Source of the DNA: Bacteroidales bacterium
GTDB lineage: Bacteria; Bacteroidota; Bacteroidia; Bacteroidales; UBA12077
Direction: 5' to 3'
DNA length: 6,500 nt
NCBI GenBank assembly: GCA_030600625.1
Contig: JAUVLS010000078.1
Span: 1 to 6,500, forward strand
Notes under the pieces: model-generated
Seen by the model: only the letters and a program-made list of their open reading frames with translations
Told to the model about the DNA's origin: nothing
Database searches by the model: none
Position numbers and translations under genes: made by a program
Shown: positions 5,106-6,500 of the stretch, in pieces
Layout of the letters: the number at the start of each line of letters is the position of its first letter
How positions within the stretch are numbered: position 1 is the stretch's first letter

Positions 5106-6419
5106 ATGAAAATATCGATGGTAGGTACCGGATATGTAGGTTTAGTTTCCGGTACATGTTTTGCTGAAACAGGTGTTATGGTTACTTGTGTTGATGTAGA
5201 CAAAGAAAAAATAGATAATTTAAATAAAGGGATTATACCTATTTTCGAGCCGGGACTGGAGCCTATGGTTCAACGCAATGTTGAGATGAACAGGCTTTTC
5301 TTTACTACAAGTTTAAAAGAAAGTCTTGAAGGTACTGAAGCAATATTTATTGCAGTAGGTACTCCTCCTGACGAAGACGGAAGCGCCGATTTGCAATATG
5401 TAATTTCAGTAGCTCGTGAGATTGGTCAGCACATGACTGAATATCTTGTTGTTTTAACAAAAAGTACTGTACCTATCGGAACAGCAAAAAAGGTTAGGGC
5501 TGCTATTCAGGAAGAGCTTGACAAGCGAGATGTAAATATTCCTTTCGATGTTGCCTCAAACCCGGAATTTCTTAAAGAAGGCGATGCTATTAATGATTTT
5601 CTAAAACCTGATAGAATCGTTATTGGAACAGATTCGGAACAAGCCAGAGAAGTAATGAATCGTTTGTACAAACCATTTATCATGAAAAACAACCGTATTG
5701 TTTTCATGGATATTCCTTCGGCTGAGATGACCAAATATGCTGCTAATGCAATGCTTGCAACAAAAATCAGTTTTATGAACGATATTGCAAATCTTTGCGA
5801 AATAGTCGGAGCAGATATTACTTCAGTTCGTCGTGGTATTGGTAGTGATACTCGTATTGGATATCAATTTATATATGCAGGTGCAGGTTATGGAGGATCA
5901 TGTTTCCCTAAAGACGTGAAAGCATTAATTAAAACATCGGATCAAAACAAGCATTCACTAGAAGTTTTAAAAGCTGTTGAGGATGTTAATGACCGTCAGA
6001 AGTTGGTTTTATTCAATAAAGTAAGTAAGCATTTTAATGGCGATTTAAAAGGAAAAAGAATTGCTCTTTGGGGATTATCATTTAAACCAAACACGGATGA
6101 TATGCGCGAAGCTCCGGCATTGGTAATTATAGATAAATTAGTTGAAGCCGGAGCTACAGTAGTTGGATATGACCCTGTAGCAATGGAAGAATGTAAACGT
6201 ATAATTGGCGATAAAATTGAATATGCCAACGATCCTTATGAAGCAGTAAAAGATGCAGATGCTCTATTACTGATTACTGAATGGTCGGAATTTAGAGTTC
6301 CAAAATGGGAAGAAATGGAAGCCCTTATGAAAAACAAACTTGTTTTTGACGGACGTAATATTTATGAACCTGAAGATATGAAAAAATGGGGCTGGACATA
6401 TTACGGAATTGGACGATAA
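5106..6419 (+). CDS. ugd: UDP-glucose 6-dehydrogenase
   Basis: This cytoplasmic enzyme oxidises UDP-glucose to UDP-glucuronate with two NAD+, supplying a precursor for capsule, exopolysaccharide or lipopolysaccharide. The 437 residues match the usual bacterial length. The N-terminal Rossmann domain has GTGYVGLV (7-14) and a cofactor-binding Asp near CVDVD (28-32). Further signatures are VGTPPDEDGSADL (84-96), TKSTVPIGT (118-126), NPEFLKEGDA (152-161), and the central helix with Lys210 and Asn214 (EMTKYAANA). The catalytic Cys266 is in GYGGSCFPKD (261-270). The C-terminal UDP-binding domain shows LSFKPNTDDMREAP (325-338) and DGRNIY (415-420). It is complete and intact. The ATG at 5106 places the Rossmann strand at the N-terminus as expected. 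It is divergent from the receiver gene, and no other polysaccharide gene is visible. A UDP-mannosamine or GDP-mannose dehydrogenase is less likely given the C-terminal signatures. Confidence 0.95.
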   Translation: MKISMVGTGYVGLVSGTCFAETGVMVTCVDVDKEKIDNLNKGIIPIFEPGLEPMVQRNVEMNRLFFTTSLKESLEGTEAIFIAVGTPPDEDGSADLQYVISVAREIGQHMTEYLVVLTKSTVPIGTAKKVRAAIQEELDKRDVNIPFDVASNPEFLKEGDAINDFLKPDRIVIGTDSEQAREVMNRLYKPFIMKNNRIVFMDIPSAEMTKYAANAMLATKISFMNDIANLCEIVGADITSVRRGIGSDTRIGYQFIYAGAGYGGSCFPKDVKALIKTSDQNKHSLEVLKAVEDVNDRQKLVLFNKVSKHFNGDLKGKRIALWGLSFKPNTDDMREAPALVIIDKLVEAGATVVGYDPVAMEECKRIIGDKIEYANDPYEAVKDADALLLITEWSEFRVPKWEEMEALMKNKLVFDGRNIYEPEDMKKWGWTYYGIGR

Positions 6420-6500
6420 AATCATTATTTAACATGAGTTAGATCTAAAGAAAGCAATTTAAGGATATACAACAAATTAAATTACAATAAGTATTATAAT

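Noticed and set aside
5507..6229. Minus-strand open frames (5507-5734 and 5996-6229) inside ugd
   Set aside because: They are antisense shadows of conserved ugd coding sequence.
6420..6500. Possible terminator or start of another gene after ugd
   Set aside because: No clear hairpin with a T-run and no supportable start codon with a continuing motif was seen in these 81 bases.

Overview
The window looks like chromosomal DNA of a Bacteroidota (Bacteroidetes) bacterium. It is AT-rich, its starts lack clear Shine-Dalgarno sequences, and it carries several exact copies of the Bacteroidetes -7 promoter motif TAnnTTTG. A secreted-protein leader ends in the typical ...FSQ. The proteins (long ribosomal protein S1, STAS protein, RNase Z, C1 peptidase, UDP-glucose dehydrogenase) fit this phylum. 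No order, genus or species can be named from the sequence alone.

Layout. The left two thirds is a minus-strand cluster, in transcription order: rpsA (ribosomal protein S1, 4199 to 1812), a STAS-domain protein (1782 to 1411), rnz (RNase Z, 1396 to 467), and the first 138 codons of a secreted papain-like C1 peptidase (415 to the window edge). Gaps of 29, 14 and 51 bases suggest at least the first three are co-transcribed. Upstream of rpsA, also on the minus strand, is a stand-alone CheY-like receiver protein (4748 to 4386). A 357-base divergent intergenic region with two palindromic elements follows. The right part is a plus-strand UDP-glucose 6-dehydrogenase gene (5106 to 6419), then 81 bases with no recognised gene.

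How the genes fit together. S1 (mRNA binding at the ribosome) and RNase Z (tRNA 3' maturation) are housekeeping RNA functions. The STAS protein between them is a likely phospho-regulated switch protein whose partner is not in the window. Ugd supplies UDP-glucuronate for surface polysaccharide and appears unrelated to the minus-strand cluster.

The most unusual content is a family of GC-rich palindromic repeats. Four copies lie inside rpsA, two in each low-complexity tail. All are in the same orientation and frame, and their lengths are exactly 21 or 42 bases. A diverged 40-base relative lies in the intergenic region. This resembles in-frame palindromic element insertion, as known for Rickettsia RPEs, in an essential ribosomal gene. 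No new multi-gene system such as defence, CRISPR or biosynthesis is evident.
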